Origin: Progne subis subis | Taxonomy: Eukaryota > Chordata > Aves > Passeriformes > Hirundinidae | Assembly: GCA_022316685.1 (NCBI GenBank) | Contig: JAKJHU010000033.1 | Coordinates: forward strand, 5,427,321-5,491,320 | Reading direction: 5' to 3' | Length of the DNA stretch: 64,000 nt | Part shown: positions 24,354 to 35,911 of the stretch, piece after piece | Numbering within the stretch: position 1 is the stretch's first letter | Layout: the number at the start of each line of letters is the position of its first letter | Made by a program: the position numbers and the translations under genes | The notes under the pieces: generated by a model | Database searches by the model: none | Seen by the model: the letters and a program-made list of their open reading frames with translations, nothing else | Told to the model about the DNA's origin: nothing

Positions 24354-25137
24354 ACTTCTTAACAAAGCAGCTCCATTGGCCTATTGATAATTTACATTCA
24401 CTTTTATCAGTCCAGTACGAGTTTCTTGGTGGCAGTGACACCACATCACAGAGACACAGCTTAGCCTGGGGGTGCTCCCTTGCCTCCTGAACAAAACCAC
24501 CACAGACTGGCATGGCTCCTTTACATCCCATGCAAGTGCAGTTATATTTCTCAGCCTACCATTTTTCATAGATAAAATAACCTCATAATCCTGAAATTTG
24601 CTCTTTTCATACTCTTATAAGAGTTTGATGGCATACTAGATTTCAGTGAAAGTTCATTTGCCTTTGTTTTTTCTTTTTTTTTTCTTTTTTTTTTTTTCTT
24701 TTTTGTTTGCTATTGTATTTGTTTCAAAAATCCCTTTGTCATCATTTTCACATTCTGTTTCCATTCAAACAAAGACCAGCTTTACAGGGGGAAAGAAAAG
24801 GTCAGAGGTTACTAAGAGCATGCCAAAGAAAATAAAAGGGTAGCACATACACAAATGTTTTCATCATTCTGGCATGATTTTGGAATCTGGGACTATGCTC
24901 AGCTTTCACTAACATCACAATTTAGGGCATGCATCCCACTTGCAATTGTTTTCAATAGAAGGCAAAGGCAGATAGTTCCTTGAGACACTCAGTCCTTTAC
25001 AGATGCTTTGTAGGACCACAGTAACCACAGAAAGTCCACATCCAAAATCCATGCCATTTTCTCTCACAGTTCGGATGCAGATTTGTTACTGATTTCAACA
25101 AGGACTGTCCAAACTATCTGAGGGAGTATTTAATTCT
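24354..25137. other. Non-coding stretch with T-rich tract
   Basis: A T-rich tract with scattered C and G occupies 24666-24708. The remainder has no recognised feature. Confidence 0.6.
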
Positions 25138-25190
25138 ACATAACATAACATAACATAACATAACATAACATAACATAACATAACATAACA
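25138..25190. repeat. (TAACA)n pentanucleotide microsatellite
   Basis: Ten uninterrupted TAACA units at 25141-25190, preceded by a partial unit ACA, about 10.6 copies in all. There are no interruptions, which suggests recent expansion and likely length polymorphism. Confidence 0.98.
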
Positions 25191-26008
25191 GCATACTGCC
25201 ATGAGACTCCTCACTGGGGCAGAACCCCACTCGCTCACTCTGAACCAGAGATCTGCAGTTGCACACTTCACCCCTGATTAACTGGTGGAGCTTCCCAGAT
25301 GTTGAACACCATGTACCAGTATAAATTGTACCACTGCTGCTAAACTTAAGAACTCTATTTTCAAGGACCAGTGATCTTCACAAGCAATAAAGCTGAATGT
25401 AGTTAAACAACATCTACATACAAGGTCAAATACATTCAATATCCCCTTTGGCAGTGACTGAGCAGCATTTGCCTGTGTTTAGAGACTGGAAAAGAGCTTT
25501 GGAAAGACTTGGAGAAGTTCCTGTATTTTAGGAAAAAGGCAAAATATTTTCTTCACGAAGCTGATATTTTCAGCCCTCTTATCTCTGCATGCTGAGGTTT
25601 TATTTTCTTTCATTTTTCAAAGTGTGACTGCCTATAGAGGTACAGGATCACGGCAGGATGCTGGGAAACGCTTGCTCTTTCTCTCAGACCCAGGGATATT
25701 CCCAGTTCACAAGTTGACCCAGCAAGATCCTGTTTAGGAAGTTGTCAAATTAGTGCACCTGAACCCCACGGCTCCATGTGCTCATTTAAAATGCTTTTTT
25801 ACTAGATACTGCAGTATTAAATACAAGACCCGGAACAAAGAACTCTTACGTATGTCCTAAGAAATTACTTTCCTGAAAACTGTACATGGTCCTGTATTAA
25901 ATTCCTCCTAAAGCTTACCATCCAGTCCTCATGAAATCCAATCTCAAAAAGTTCATGCATTCTGGAAGTGGATCCTATACATAATCACTCATGGTGAATT
26001 ACTCACCG

Positions 26009-26029
26009 TGCAAATGTATGCAAATGCAT
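26009..26029 (+). promoter_or_regulatory. Paired POU octamer-like sites
   Basis: TGCAAAT (26009-26015) is followed two bases later by a perfect octamer ATGCAAAT (26018-26025) and then GCAT. ATGCAAAT is the known POU (OCT) factor site. Tandem copies on one helical face are more specific than a single octamer, but no functional context is visible. Confidence 0.35.
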
Positions 26030-26121
26030 TCCCACCACTTAATCCAGGACCACAGATAGAGCTGAAAGTGTGCCTTGCCGAACAAGGAACATAAAGGGGT
26101 GGTGGCTGTCTTGCTTAGATT

Positions 26122-26144
26122 AACTGTACATGCCAGGTACAGTT
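26122..26144. other. Inverted repeat, 8-bp stem
   Basis: AACTGTAC (26122-26129) and GTACAGTT (26137-26144) are exact reverse complements separated by 7 bases. Pairing stops at the next bases. Confidence 0.8.
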
Positions 26145-26173
26145 TGTTTATTGGATTAATATCATTCTGTGAG

Positions 26174-26191
26174 AAAAAAAAAAAAAAAAAA
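26174..26191. repeat. A18 homopolymer
   Basis: Eighteen A, followed by G and AAAAAG. No polyadenylated retrogene is recognisable upstream. Confidence 0.95.
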
Positions 26192-26232
26192 GAAAAAGAG
26201 TGGGTTGTGGAGCATCCATGATACCTCCTTTA

Positions 26233-26252
26233 CTTATTTATTTATTTATTTT
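26233..26252. repeat. (TTTA)n microsatellite
   Basis: About five TTTA units in a row. Confidence 0.9.
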
Positions 26253-26816
26253 TCAAGGTTCCATACTTTCTCCTTCTTTCATTTGCTGGTATTTTTAGTG
26301 TGCTCAGGAATTATTTGGTAAGATATTCAAGATTTCCAGTGGGATTTCTTGATAATGGACAGATTCTTTCTCTTCATAATGATAGCTGAGTTTCTTGAGA
26401 GCAAAGAGACTCTTTGTTCTCAAGGAGACAAACTGTTATTTCTTTCCCTGAAGAAGCTTCTAATATGATGGGTGAAATATCAGGAATAATTAGACTGAAT
26501 GGTGATGTAAATCCCACTAGAAGTAGTGCATCCGTTATTTCATTTTATGCCTATCGTTCCAGTTTCTGCCTGATTTAAGTCCACGTGAAGAAAGCTGTGG
26601 GTATTCCCTTTATAAGAACTACAATAAATTTCTTCATTGAATATTTACTAGTCCTGAGTTGCTCCCTTTTTTGTTGGACCATCATTACACAATTAAAAAA
26701 ATACAAAGGTAATTTAGCTGTTTCAAGGGCTGATATTGCTTAATTTCAAGGGAGGGGGGGCTGACAGTTGAAAGGTTAATGTATTTCCCTGATTGGGCCC
26801 CTGGGGTTCATTTTCT

Positions 26817-26837
26817 AAAAAAAACAAAAAAAAAAAA
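26817..26837. repeat. A-rich tract
   Basis: A8, C, A12: an interrupted homopolymer. Confidence 0.9.
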
Positions 26838-26869
26838 GAAACCTCTTCCAGTTTTTATTAAGAAACCAT

Positions 26870-27350
26870 GTAATGAAAAGGGGAAAGGCATCTTTCATTT
26901 GGCACATGCGAGGCAGTGGCTGCAGGAGCCCACATTTCCCTTTCCTGGCTCAACATGCAGCCACCACCTGGGTCTGGGGCAGCAAGGATGTGTCTGGTCG
27001 TGGGCTTTGCTGCGTCCTGACGCATCAGCACAGCGTCCCTGTGGAGGGACAAATCCTGCTGGGAGGGACAGGGGTCCTGTGTTCTGTCCTTGTGATAGCT
27101 CTGGGGGTGAGAAGAGCACCAAGGTGTCCTGAACGCAGTGAAAGCCCCCAGGCAAAGTTGTTTGCAGGTGCCCACCTTGTAGGGCTGTGTGCCATGGATG
27201 CCCCATAGTGACCCAGCAGGGTCCCTTGACACAAAAGTCCACCTGTTTTGGCCCCAGCAGAGCAGCCTGGCCCCACAGCCCAGACAGGCTGTAACGTCGT
27301 GTTGGTTGACCAGGAGGAGCTCCTTCTTTCCACCCATGGCTCAAAGGCTT
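26870..27350. other. GC-richer block open on both strands
   Basis: Several frames of 100-159 codons overlap here on both strands, for example 26858-27337 (-), 26895-27344 (-) and 26873-27208 (+). Mutual openness on opposite strands and a lack of similarity to known proteins point to low stop density from GC-rich sequence. It could be an unrecognised ancient insertion. Not called as coding. Confidence 0.35.
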
Positions 27351-27539
27351 GTTTGGCCTCCAGCCCTAGATCAACAACTTAAAACAAGCCTGAGCACTTT
27401 GGAGAATGAAGAATTAAACCACAAGAAAACACTCCCAACATTTTTCCGGAGTTTTACGGTTGAACCCTACCCCCAGACCCTTTGCCACAACACTCCTCTC
27501 CTGTGCTTCTGCTCCCTGTTTGTTCCCAGTACGAATTTG

Positions 27540-28110
27540 AGTGACAAGTGACAAGCCAAGCAGTTTCCCAAAGGTTTAAGCAAATGCTGGGAAATACCCT
27601 CTTCACACAATTAAATGCATTCATGCTAAGACAGCCTTATGATTCACACACCCGCCGAAAAGCTGCTAGCTCTGCGGTGTTTTACAGAGATAACAACGCT
27701 TCCCTTCCAGTGCCAGCCCTGGCATACATGTGGCTATTAGTAGAGAGAAGAGATATTGCTCATATAAATTCTTCAGTGTTGCTTATTTCTCACTGCAGCT
27801 AGCGAGAGAAGTTCTTGAGCCGAGATCTTTACAGAGTGAGTGCACGGAGTATTTCCCATTAGGCAAGTTAGCATGCAAGTGACATTGCTTGAAATAATTT
27901 AATTTGCTTGATTTTAATGTCTGCATCAGAAGATTTTAATCCACTATTTGCAAAACTTCCACAGTGCTGATGTTTCTGGCTGATATTTTTACTATTATGA
28001 AATCCCTGAAAGTCAGCATTTACAGGCACAATGAGGCAGTAAAAATATAAAATAGAAATAAAATGTTTTGCTTGGGCTGGAAAAATTCTGAACATTGGAG
28101 AAAAGCTTAA
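27540..28110. promoter_or_regulatory. Candidate non-coding regulatory block
   Basis: Unique-looking sequence containing AATTAAATGCATTCATGC near 27608, TTACAGAGATAACAACG near 27684 and AATAATTTAATTTGCTTG near 27893. ATTTTAATCCAC lies near 27932. Homeodomain, GATA and bicoid-type words are mixed with balanced sequence, and no repeat is recognised. This is an inference; conservation was not measured. Confidence 0.28.
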
Positions 28111-28177
28111 CAAAATAAACCAAAAATGCCTCTGTCTTCAAGCATCCAGAAGAATTGTAAGAATGTCCCTTTTATTG

Positions 28178-28179
<2 letters not shown>

Positions 28180-28215
<36 letters not shown>
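28180..28215. repeat. T36 homopolymer
   Basis: Thirty-six consecutive T, followed by GCATC. On the minus strand this is a poly-A, but the sequence before it on that strand has no AATAAA-like signal and no recognisable gene. Confidence 0.95.
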
Positions 28216-28217
<2 letters not shown>

Positions 28218-28299
28218 ATCCCTTATAAAAATTGTTTCCCTCTCAGCCCTTAATGAGATGTTTTTAGCAGTGTTTTTCTATCCCAAATTACCATGTGAG

Positions 28300-28431
28300 A
28301 CGGGCACTGGAAGAAATGTGGTTTTAGCTTGGGGAGTTGTGCTGGGGCTGGAGCCTGCGTGCGCACTGGGGAGCGAGGCAGGGTCGGAGCGCTGCCTTTG
28401 CTGCCGGGGACTGTCTCTCTGCAGGCTTTCG
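28300..28431. promoter_or_regulatory. Weak CpG-rich segment
   Basis: About eight CpGs in 130 bases, against a CpG-poor background. Too small to call an island. The frame 28126-28461 (+) begins with a poly-Phe stretch from the T36 run and is not credible. Confidence 0.2.
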
Positions 28432-31400
28432 CTCTGCTTATTGATACACTTTATAGATTGAAACGGCTCCAGAAACAGGGGGAGGAAAAGTTCTGCCTCT
28501 CACCACAGTGGAGGATTTCTATTCTTTTATTTTAACAAAAATTAATCTGCTCAGAAATGGATGAGAAAAAATGATATTTTATTAAAGAGAGAGAGAAAAA
28601 ACCAAAACAAAGCCTGATGAGTTAAAAAAAATTATACTTACCGAGAAAATAGGAGAATGTGCATTTCTACACATCCAGTTGAAAATCACTTTCAAAATTC
28701 ATGCAGATATTTTGAAGTAAAATGCCTTTTTGGTTCTTATTTTGACTGTAGTAGATCTGTGGAAATATAATGCCTTTGTTTTCTGTAGCTTGAGCTTCAG
28801 AAAAGAATTGCAGCTACAAGGAGAAATTCCGTATCCTACTTTTCTCTCTCCAATAGATGTGATGGACTTCTAAAAATAAATATATAAAATTCAACATACC
28901 CATAATCCTGGAAAATTTCATTGTAACTAACAGATCACGATGACTTGGTTAATTATTGGAATAAACAGAGGACCAAGATAAAGCTCTGGTAAATTTTGGT
29001 AATGAGCCACTTCCAAAGAAACCAGATGCCTATATGCATCTTGTAATACAAATGACTGGGGTTTTTATCTTTGTTGGTGTTAATTTTAGAAACTGTTAAA
29101 CACCTTGAATCAGATGACTGCAGAAATGTCCATTCCAAACAGTTATCAGTCGTCCCCAGCTCCCATCTCCATATCCAGTGACCAGAACAAACTCAGTAAT
29201 AAAATCCAATTGAGGATATTCCACCTTCTCCTGCAGCTCTCCACTCACAGTCTCAGTGCAAGCAGGATTCTTGAACAGCTGTAGAAAATCTTGTTATTCA
29301 AGATATCACAAAACAAATTTTCTTAAACAGAAATAGTTCAGGATTTTTTGGGAAAAAAAAAAAAAAAAAAAGGAAAGAAAGAAGCATTCTAGTTCCAAGG
29401 TTTTGAAATTAATGTACAGGAAAAATATAGCTTTCATTTGTATTTTTAAATACAGTCTAAATAATGTCTGAAGAAATAGTTGCTACAGCTTTAAATCTCG
29501 GTTGCCAAATGGTAATTATATTGTTTAATTTTAAGTCATACAATACTTACACCATCTGACACTGGAAACATTACACAAAAACCCATTTTGTTATCATGAC
29601 GGAATGTTGTTTGAAAATGCAAACAGTATCTTTAAAAGCAAAGGAAAAAATATCTATTTTTATTACAAATGTGAATTTCTCCTATCTCCTTTTCCAAAAG
29701 TTATGGAGCTCTGAATTGCATTGCAACTTGTTGTGGTGAATAACCCCTAAATTTAGCCTTATATTACAAAAAACATTTATATAAACATTTTGCTACATTG
29801 ATGCAAAGCTAAAATTTTTCCTATCGGTATTAGAGTTAAATCAATTATCCCTTCTCAAGAGCTTCTTGTGGAGAGGAGCTTCAAAAGTAGCAATCTTCTG
29901 TAAACCTGCAAAAACAGCAATTAGGTAAGACAGCAAAATTGCTTAAGAATGGTAAACATTAGCTTAAAATAAAATGAAAATTCCCAATAATCTAAGAGGC
30001 TGGCACGTTAATAGCTCTTGAAATAGTTTATGATCTGAAATGTAGCTATGCATTATTCTGCCCTTCCCTCCTGGTTATGGAGCTGTTGTTTACGGAGTGC
30101 CAAGGGCATTTCTGTCTCATTATCAAATACATAAATAGAAGAATATGCATTTAGCGGGAGATCTATTTTATTGTCAGTCTTCCCTTCCCCCCCTGCACCG
30201 CACACACATTTCTTGATGTTTTCTCCTCCCTTCTGCAGCCTGTATATTTCCACAAAACTGTGTAAAAAAGCCTAAAACAAATAACATCCTCAGCCAAAAG
30301 GGTGCAATTTCTAAAGCTAAGTCAACTTATTTTAAGCTGCGGAGAAACATCCACACTTAAGACATTTCTCTCTCTTTTTTTTTTTTTCTCCCCACTGTGT
30401 GAAGCATTTTTATGTAAGCTTATAATTTCCCTTCAAAAGCTATGTTTAATACTTTCCCTTTTTATTTTTAAATGTTCTGGAGGGTATCTTTAATGCTAAG
30501 CTGTGCTGTGTATTTTTTAGAAACTAGGATCCAGCTCCTGGGTGACTCAGGCTCCTGAGGCAGGTCAGAGAAGCCGGGAATGTTCGCTCCAGCGTTGGCC
30601 CCAGTGGCAGCAGTGGTCCCAAGTCAGAGTCTGTCCACTTTTCCCAGGCTATAGATGCTGCAAAGGAAACCACAGCATCTCTGACGGAGCCTTGTGTGAG
30701 CAGGGAGTGCAGAACCCATTTTGTAAAACTCAGCTGGACTCAGGGACCCCCCAGTTCAGTGGGCTCAGTGCTCAAGGGATGCTGGCTCTGACCCCAACTA
30801 CCCTGTCCCTGAAATATTCTCCCTGCTAAATACCTCAGATCCAGAAAGAAAAAAAACCCAACAAGTTGAAGAATAGAAGTTTCCTTGAGAAAAGACTAAT
30901 GGGATCAGGCCCTAAATTATTATTCTCATGATATCTAATACATCAAGCAATGGAAAATGTGGGAAAATAATTATAAAATAGATATATGTTTTTAAGTTTA
31001 GAAAGTTAATGCCCCTCGGATTTTTTTTTTTTTTAAAGCTGTTCTTGTGAATATTGAATGCTGTAAACCAAACACAAAGCAAGAGCTGGACTTTACTTCT
31101 TTCTGTTTTTGTTGAAGGGTAAGGATTTTTTGAACACTGGAGTTTTTTCAGGCTTAGGAAGTTGAAAACTAATGAAAAATCATTCTTTTCTGGTGGGTCC
31201 TGTATTCAGTTGGCTCTCAGTGGGAAGTGAACGGAGTCAAGAGTGTTTTTCTTCATTACCCTCAATGTCTACTGTCCCTTATTTGTGAAAGAAAAGATAA
31301 GGATGCTGTAACAAAGTATTTTGGGGGGAAATGTAAAATAAGGTTTGAAAATAAAGACAAATCTGAAAGGAATACATCAATATGGATGTAGCCTATGGGA

Positions 31401-31654
31401 AATCTTTGCTCCTATTTTAAAAACAATTTGTTCTGATAGTTGTTCAGAAAAAATACCGTATGCATAGAGATATGTGAGTGACTGTGACAATATGCTGTAA
31501 TTCTTAGATTTTCTGTTCTCCTCGACGAAAGGTCTCATGTTTGTTTAGGTTTTGTGTGCGTGCATAAACCAGACCACATCTCCTATTTGTATTTTTCGCT
31601 CTTGTTTTCCTAAATGATTCGCCTGTTTTCCCCTTAATTTTAGCTTGATCTGCA
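28432..31654. other. Non-coding stretch, nothing recognised
   Basis: AT-rich with homopolymers A19 at 29353-29371 and T14 at 31021-31034. A GC-richer segment at 30540-30830 is open on the plus strand for 95 codons with no family match. No transposon is recognised. Confidence 0.55.
29353..29371. repeat. A19 homopolymer
   Basis: Nineteen A, followed by GGAAAGAAAG. Simple sequence. Confidence 0.95.
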
Positions 31655-31825
31655 CATTTAAAAAAACCCAAAAAAACAAAAGAAAACACAAAAAACCCCA
31701 CGCAACTAAAAACAAAAAAACCCAAAACACAAAACAAGGAACAAAACCAAAACCAAAACAAACCAAAAAAAAAAAAAAAAAAAAAAAAGAAAATAAGAAG
31801 AAAAACCCCCAACAACCAAACCTAA
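31655..31825. repeat. CAAA-rich tract with A24 run
   Basis: The plus strand is almost all A and C (AAACCC, CAAAA and CCAAAA words), with an uninterrupted A24 at 31765-31788. It matches the tract at 2521-2705 in strand and composition. Frames through it are composition artefacts. Confidence 0.9.
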
Positions 31826-31869
31826 AGAGGTGGGGTTGTTTTGTGGCTGAACTCGTTAGCCCTGTAGCT

Positions 31870-31972
31870 CGGGAATGACAAGCAGACCATCAGCGCGGCG
31901 CTCCGCGCAGACAGACGCGCTCGGCTCCCGTTATGCTGCACTGCCACCTTCCGTCCCCCGGCACGGCACCGA
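31870..31972. promoter_or_regulatory. Compact CpG cluster
   Basis: I count 14 CpGs in about 103 bases, including GCGCGGCGC, CCGCGC and ACGCGC. This is the densest CpG cluster in the window. It follows the A/C tract by about 45 bases. No initiator or exon is recognised, but such clusters can mark a distal promoter, a lncRNA start or an enhancer. Confidence 0.4.
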
Positions 31973-34469
31973 TGGATTCTGAGATCTTCATGGGCTTTCA
32001 TTTCCGTAATTCTGCTTCTCTGCTGACAGCTCCTTTTCATATAATTTGTTAGCAGAATCTCTGCGTTAGCCGTATGATGGTTCTGGGTTTTTGTTGTTGC
32101 TTTTTAAAAAAAAAAAAAATAAATTATTGTTTTTATTATTATTGTAAAGTAATTCTTATTTTCATGTTTTAAAAACGTTTGGCCCTAAAGCTATTTATTC
32201 CCCTTAGAAAGGGATACAGAAAGTTTGATTGCTGCTTTTTATATTCTGAGAGAATTAATGTGTTTCAGGCTGTTCCCTTTCACTGCAGCCCAACCCCAAA
32301 CTGAGGGAGAAGCATCTGGCACAATGGAAATTGTCACAACACAAGGCTGCGACTTCCACTGGTGAGAGAAGGCTCCCCTTGGATGTGTAGATCACAGAGA
32401 AGAGACTATTTAGAAGCGACACTGTGGCTACGAGGCACTAGGCGCAGCCGCGCTCTTGCGGGCGATGAGGAGCTTCAGTCTGCAGGAACCAAAGGCGAAG
32501 GGAAACACGCTCCCCCGGTGCCAAACTCATTACTCGTGTGGCCAGAGCAGCCTTTGCTTGTTATACTTTGAGAGGAAATCCCTTAAACACACACTCCTTC
32601 AAGTCCAAGGCAGGTGATGCTTGTGGGGGCTCTCCAGGTGATGTCTTGCGGTGGGGAGGTGCTCAGCAAGGAGGGGTGCTGGACCGAGAGGCGGCTCCTT
32701 GTGGGCTGCTGTCGTGGCTCCTGGCTGATCCCTCCAACAGCCTCACTCCAGGTGCTCAGCAAAAGCACAAAAGTCACCCTCTCATCAGCCTTTGCTATTT
32801 ACTTCTTGAGTCCTCTTACCAGTGGCTCTTTGTTTTCGGGAGGCTGAGCAGAAGGAGCAGAGGAAGGCTGGGAAGGAATGGGAACTCTTCAGCACAGGAG
32901 GTGGACCGTGTTTCTTTTATCTTTACCAAAGGGGAAGGAAAAATCCTCAGGAGAATATTCCCGGGGAGGAAGTAATTCCCTTTTCTTCCACCCAGCAGGA
33001 GATCTCATCCTGCCTTCAGCTCTCTGCTCCCTTGCTTCCCAGGCCAGCGAGGTTATGTGCTTCTGGTTCTGCCCACACCACCACAGAGTGCCTCCACGCT
33101 GCGTGGGTTTAAAGGTCCTCACAGCCCCTTTGGGACTTTGACAAGGCTCATCACCTGCTGTAGACTTTATGGGATGGGCTAGGGATGAGTACATGCCTGC
33201 TTAGGGTGCTGGGACCCTGCTCAGTGTCGTCATCCTCATTTTCTGAGCAGAAAAAGAAAGTGTCAATGTCCCTGTGCCCCAAAGGTGGCAAAGCCTGGCA
33301 CAAAGTCCTTGTTCTTCATACCAGGGTTTGGTTTCAGCGTCGCAGACCAGGCAAGTGGAGGGCATAAGCTGGGGGTCCTGAGCCCTTCCCTTCTAGCACA
33401 GAGCCTCTGCCCACAGCGGTAGCAGTGTCAGACAGCTGTGAGTTCACCTCCCACATGAAGGTATTGCTCTGTTTCTTACACAAACATTATTGTTATGTAC
33501 TAATTTCACATGAAGAATTTGCTGTCTGGACAGGTCTTTCTACCAGCAGTGGAAGAACCTTTTAAAACAAAACATAATAAAAAATTAGAGATGGCTTCCT
33601 TAACTATTAGATGTCTATAACCTTGTCTTGGTTACTACTGTTGGGAACCCAGGATTTTTTTAACACCCAATTAAATTACTGTAATTGGGATGTAGTTGCA
33701 ATTTCTTTGCCTCCAGCTGTGAGTCATAATCTATTTAGCACCTGAGTGTTATTTCACTTTGTTTTCGTACTTAGCCCATAGTTTGGAAGGGGAGAAAGTA
33801 AACCTACATGTCAGTCAGGATTTTTTGAAGGTGTAGATTACTTGTCATTAATTTAAATGTGGCATTTAAATGACCATTCACAGGTGGTTTTAATGCTTTT
33901 ATTAACTTCTTTTTTGGCCCTTGTAAGGGATATACTAGAAAAAAGAAATGTCAAAGACCTTGAACTACAGGCCATGCCAATAATAGATTTCTGTTACTAC
34001 ACCATGGGAAAAACTATAAAACAAGAGAAGAGTTTCCAGTGAGGGGAAAAAACAGAACTTTATTATAATAATAAAAATTGCAGAAACATATTATCAATAC
34101 CTAGTCCAGTGAGCTACCAGTTCAGCCTACACTGCATTTTGAAATGATGAATAGGCTCAAGAGAAAAATATATTCCAGATGTTTTCTGGGTTCGTCTCCA
34201 GTATTTACTTCATCATATTTTATCCAGAGGGGTTACTAAACAGAAATAAATTATATACCAAGTATGATCAGTGAGGAAAATTACTGATTGTGTAAGTATA
34301 AAAGACAAATTATCAATGGGGAAAAAACTCAAGATAAAGCACAAACCAGCCAGAAATTTTCTTCAGATCTCTGGTTATGACTCAAACCAACCAGCCTTAG
34401 AAAAATCCTTCTGAATCATGGTTGATGAAAACTGTAGACAAAATTAATTGTGATGGATTGGGAAACCAA
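31973..34469. other. Non-coding stretch, nothing recognised
   Basis: Contains an A13 run near 32107 followed by AT-rich DNA to about 32170. A GC-richer interval at 32400-33400 is open in several frames on both strands and resembles no known protein. Confidence 0.5.
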
Positions 34470-34800
34470 GACCACAACAGTGAGAATCCCCCCAGCCAGA
34501 GCAGGGTGGCAAAACGCCCGTGTGAACCTGCTGTGTCCTGTTGCATGATGACCAACATGGGCCTCATCTTTGCTGGGGTCAGTGTGCTTGGAGCCCAGTG
34601 CTGGGAAGCTGGGGAAGGCCAGGAGGCAACAATGCTGGGCTGGCTCCAAAGACATTGGAGAGGGATCACTCCTGGCATAGCCAAACCGCTGTCGCACAAG
34701 AGAGATTAGTGCCAGGTCCTCTGGTTCATCCCCAGCCTAAAGAGGTTTCAGCTGAAATGGTAAAAGATTTAGAGGCATCAGAGATGGACTGAGTCATTAA
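34470..34800. other. GC-rich block with sharp edges, origin unknown
   Basis: About 330 bases of GC-rich, stop-poor sequence sit in AT-rich flanks. Four overlapping frames of 83-100 codons lie on both strands. The abrupt composition change suggests an inserted element. It vaguely resembles internal sequence of avian endogenous retroviruses, but I cannot name a family or align it. Not called as coding. Confidence 0.25.
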
Positions 34801-35911
34801 AGTAACCATAACATGTTGACTAATAGGACATGTCAAGTAGTGAGTTGGGAATGATGGAAGGTCTGTGACCCTCTGGATCATGTGTCTAATACAAAAAAAG
34901 AAAATAAATAAATTAAAATTCAGGGCTCCTCAGGCAACTTATCTAAAGAGGTGTTTATTTTGTAAAGCAAGACTGAATGTCTTAAAAAAGGAGCCCCTTC
35001 CTCATCCATCTATCTACACTCTCCAGGGAGAAGTTTTCTTTAGAAACAAAATAGCCAAAAGCTAATTGTATGGAAGTTTAGACTTAAGATATTTTAGTGA
35101 CACTTAGAAGGTGGGGAACAAAACCCCTGTCACCAAGTTGATGTCTCTAAAATATCTGCCAAAACAGCTATTTAAAAAGGCATTTGCACCTTTATTTAGT
35201 TCCTTCTTGCGAGGAATGTTTACTGCAGTCCATAGATGTGGTTTTGTCATGCTTCCACTGTGTTTTCATTCAGTGTTGCTCTGTATTTGTGGTTTTCTCA
35301 TTTGTGACAGTCTAGTAACTGGAGCCATTTGTACCTGAGCAAATAATATCAAATCTGAATACTTTATAAATATTTACAATATTTGGTGTGTCTCCCACTC
35401 ACATCAAATGCAAAGTATAAAAAGCAAAAACAAGCAGAAACAAACAGAACCTGTGTTACATTATAATAAATATTTACTGTATGTACTATTGACTAAAAAG
35501 TCCCATACAGCTATTGAGGAGGCATTGTTTCTGTCAGGCTGTTCTATATTAAAACATTCTAAATGAAGCTGTTTGAGAATAAAAATGTACATGTTAGTGA
35601 GTGATTGATGCCTACGACATATTTAATTTTTTTGGCGAGAGGAAGTAGCTCTTTTTTTTCTCCCTGCACATGTGGGTAGTGAATTAGACAGGAGCCTGGG
35701 ACTCTCTGGGACAGCTGCAGAACTCATTGGAGTGAGGTCCCAGGGCAAGACTTGAGGGGAACATTGCCCTTCAGGTTCACCAGTTTTAAGCAGAGATCCC
35801 AACTGCAAACAATCTGCTCCGAAGGCTGAGAGGGCAGAGGCAGAGCAGCAGCCATGTTCCTTGTGTAGCAAAGTCAGCCTGAAAAAGGGGAGGAAAGAAA
35901 TGTGAGGTTCA
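34801..35911. other. Non-coding stretch, nothing recognised
   Basis: AT-rich DNA with no gene or repeat recognised. GC content rises at about 35640-35870. Confidence 0.55.

Larger units (their letters stand above)
25191..26173. other. Non-coding stretch, nothing recognised
   Basis: No gene or transposon is recognised. It contains the POU-type octamer pair at 26009 and an 8-bp-stem hairpin at 26122. Confidence 0.6.

Noticed and set aside
31008..31020. TAATGCCCCTC word resembling the miR-365 start
   Set aside because: Only the seed-like start matches. The flanks are a T run and no precursor hairpin forms.
32538..33194. Several frames up to 145 codons on both strands
   Set aside because: Same pattern of low stop density. 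No recognisable domain.
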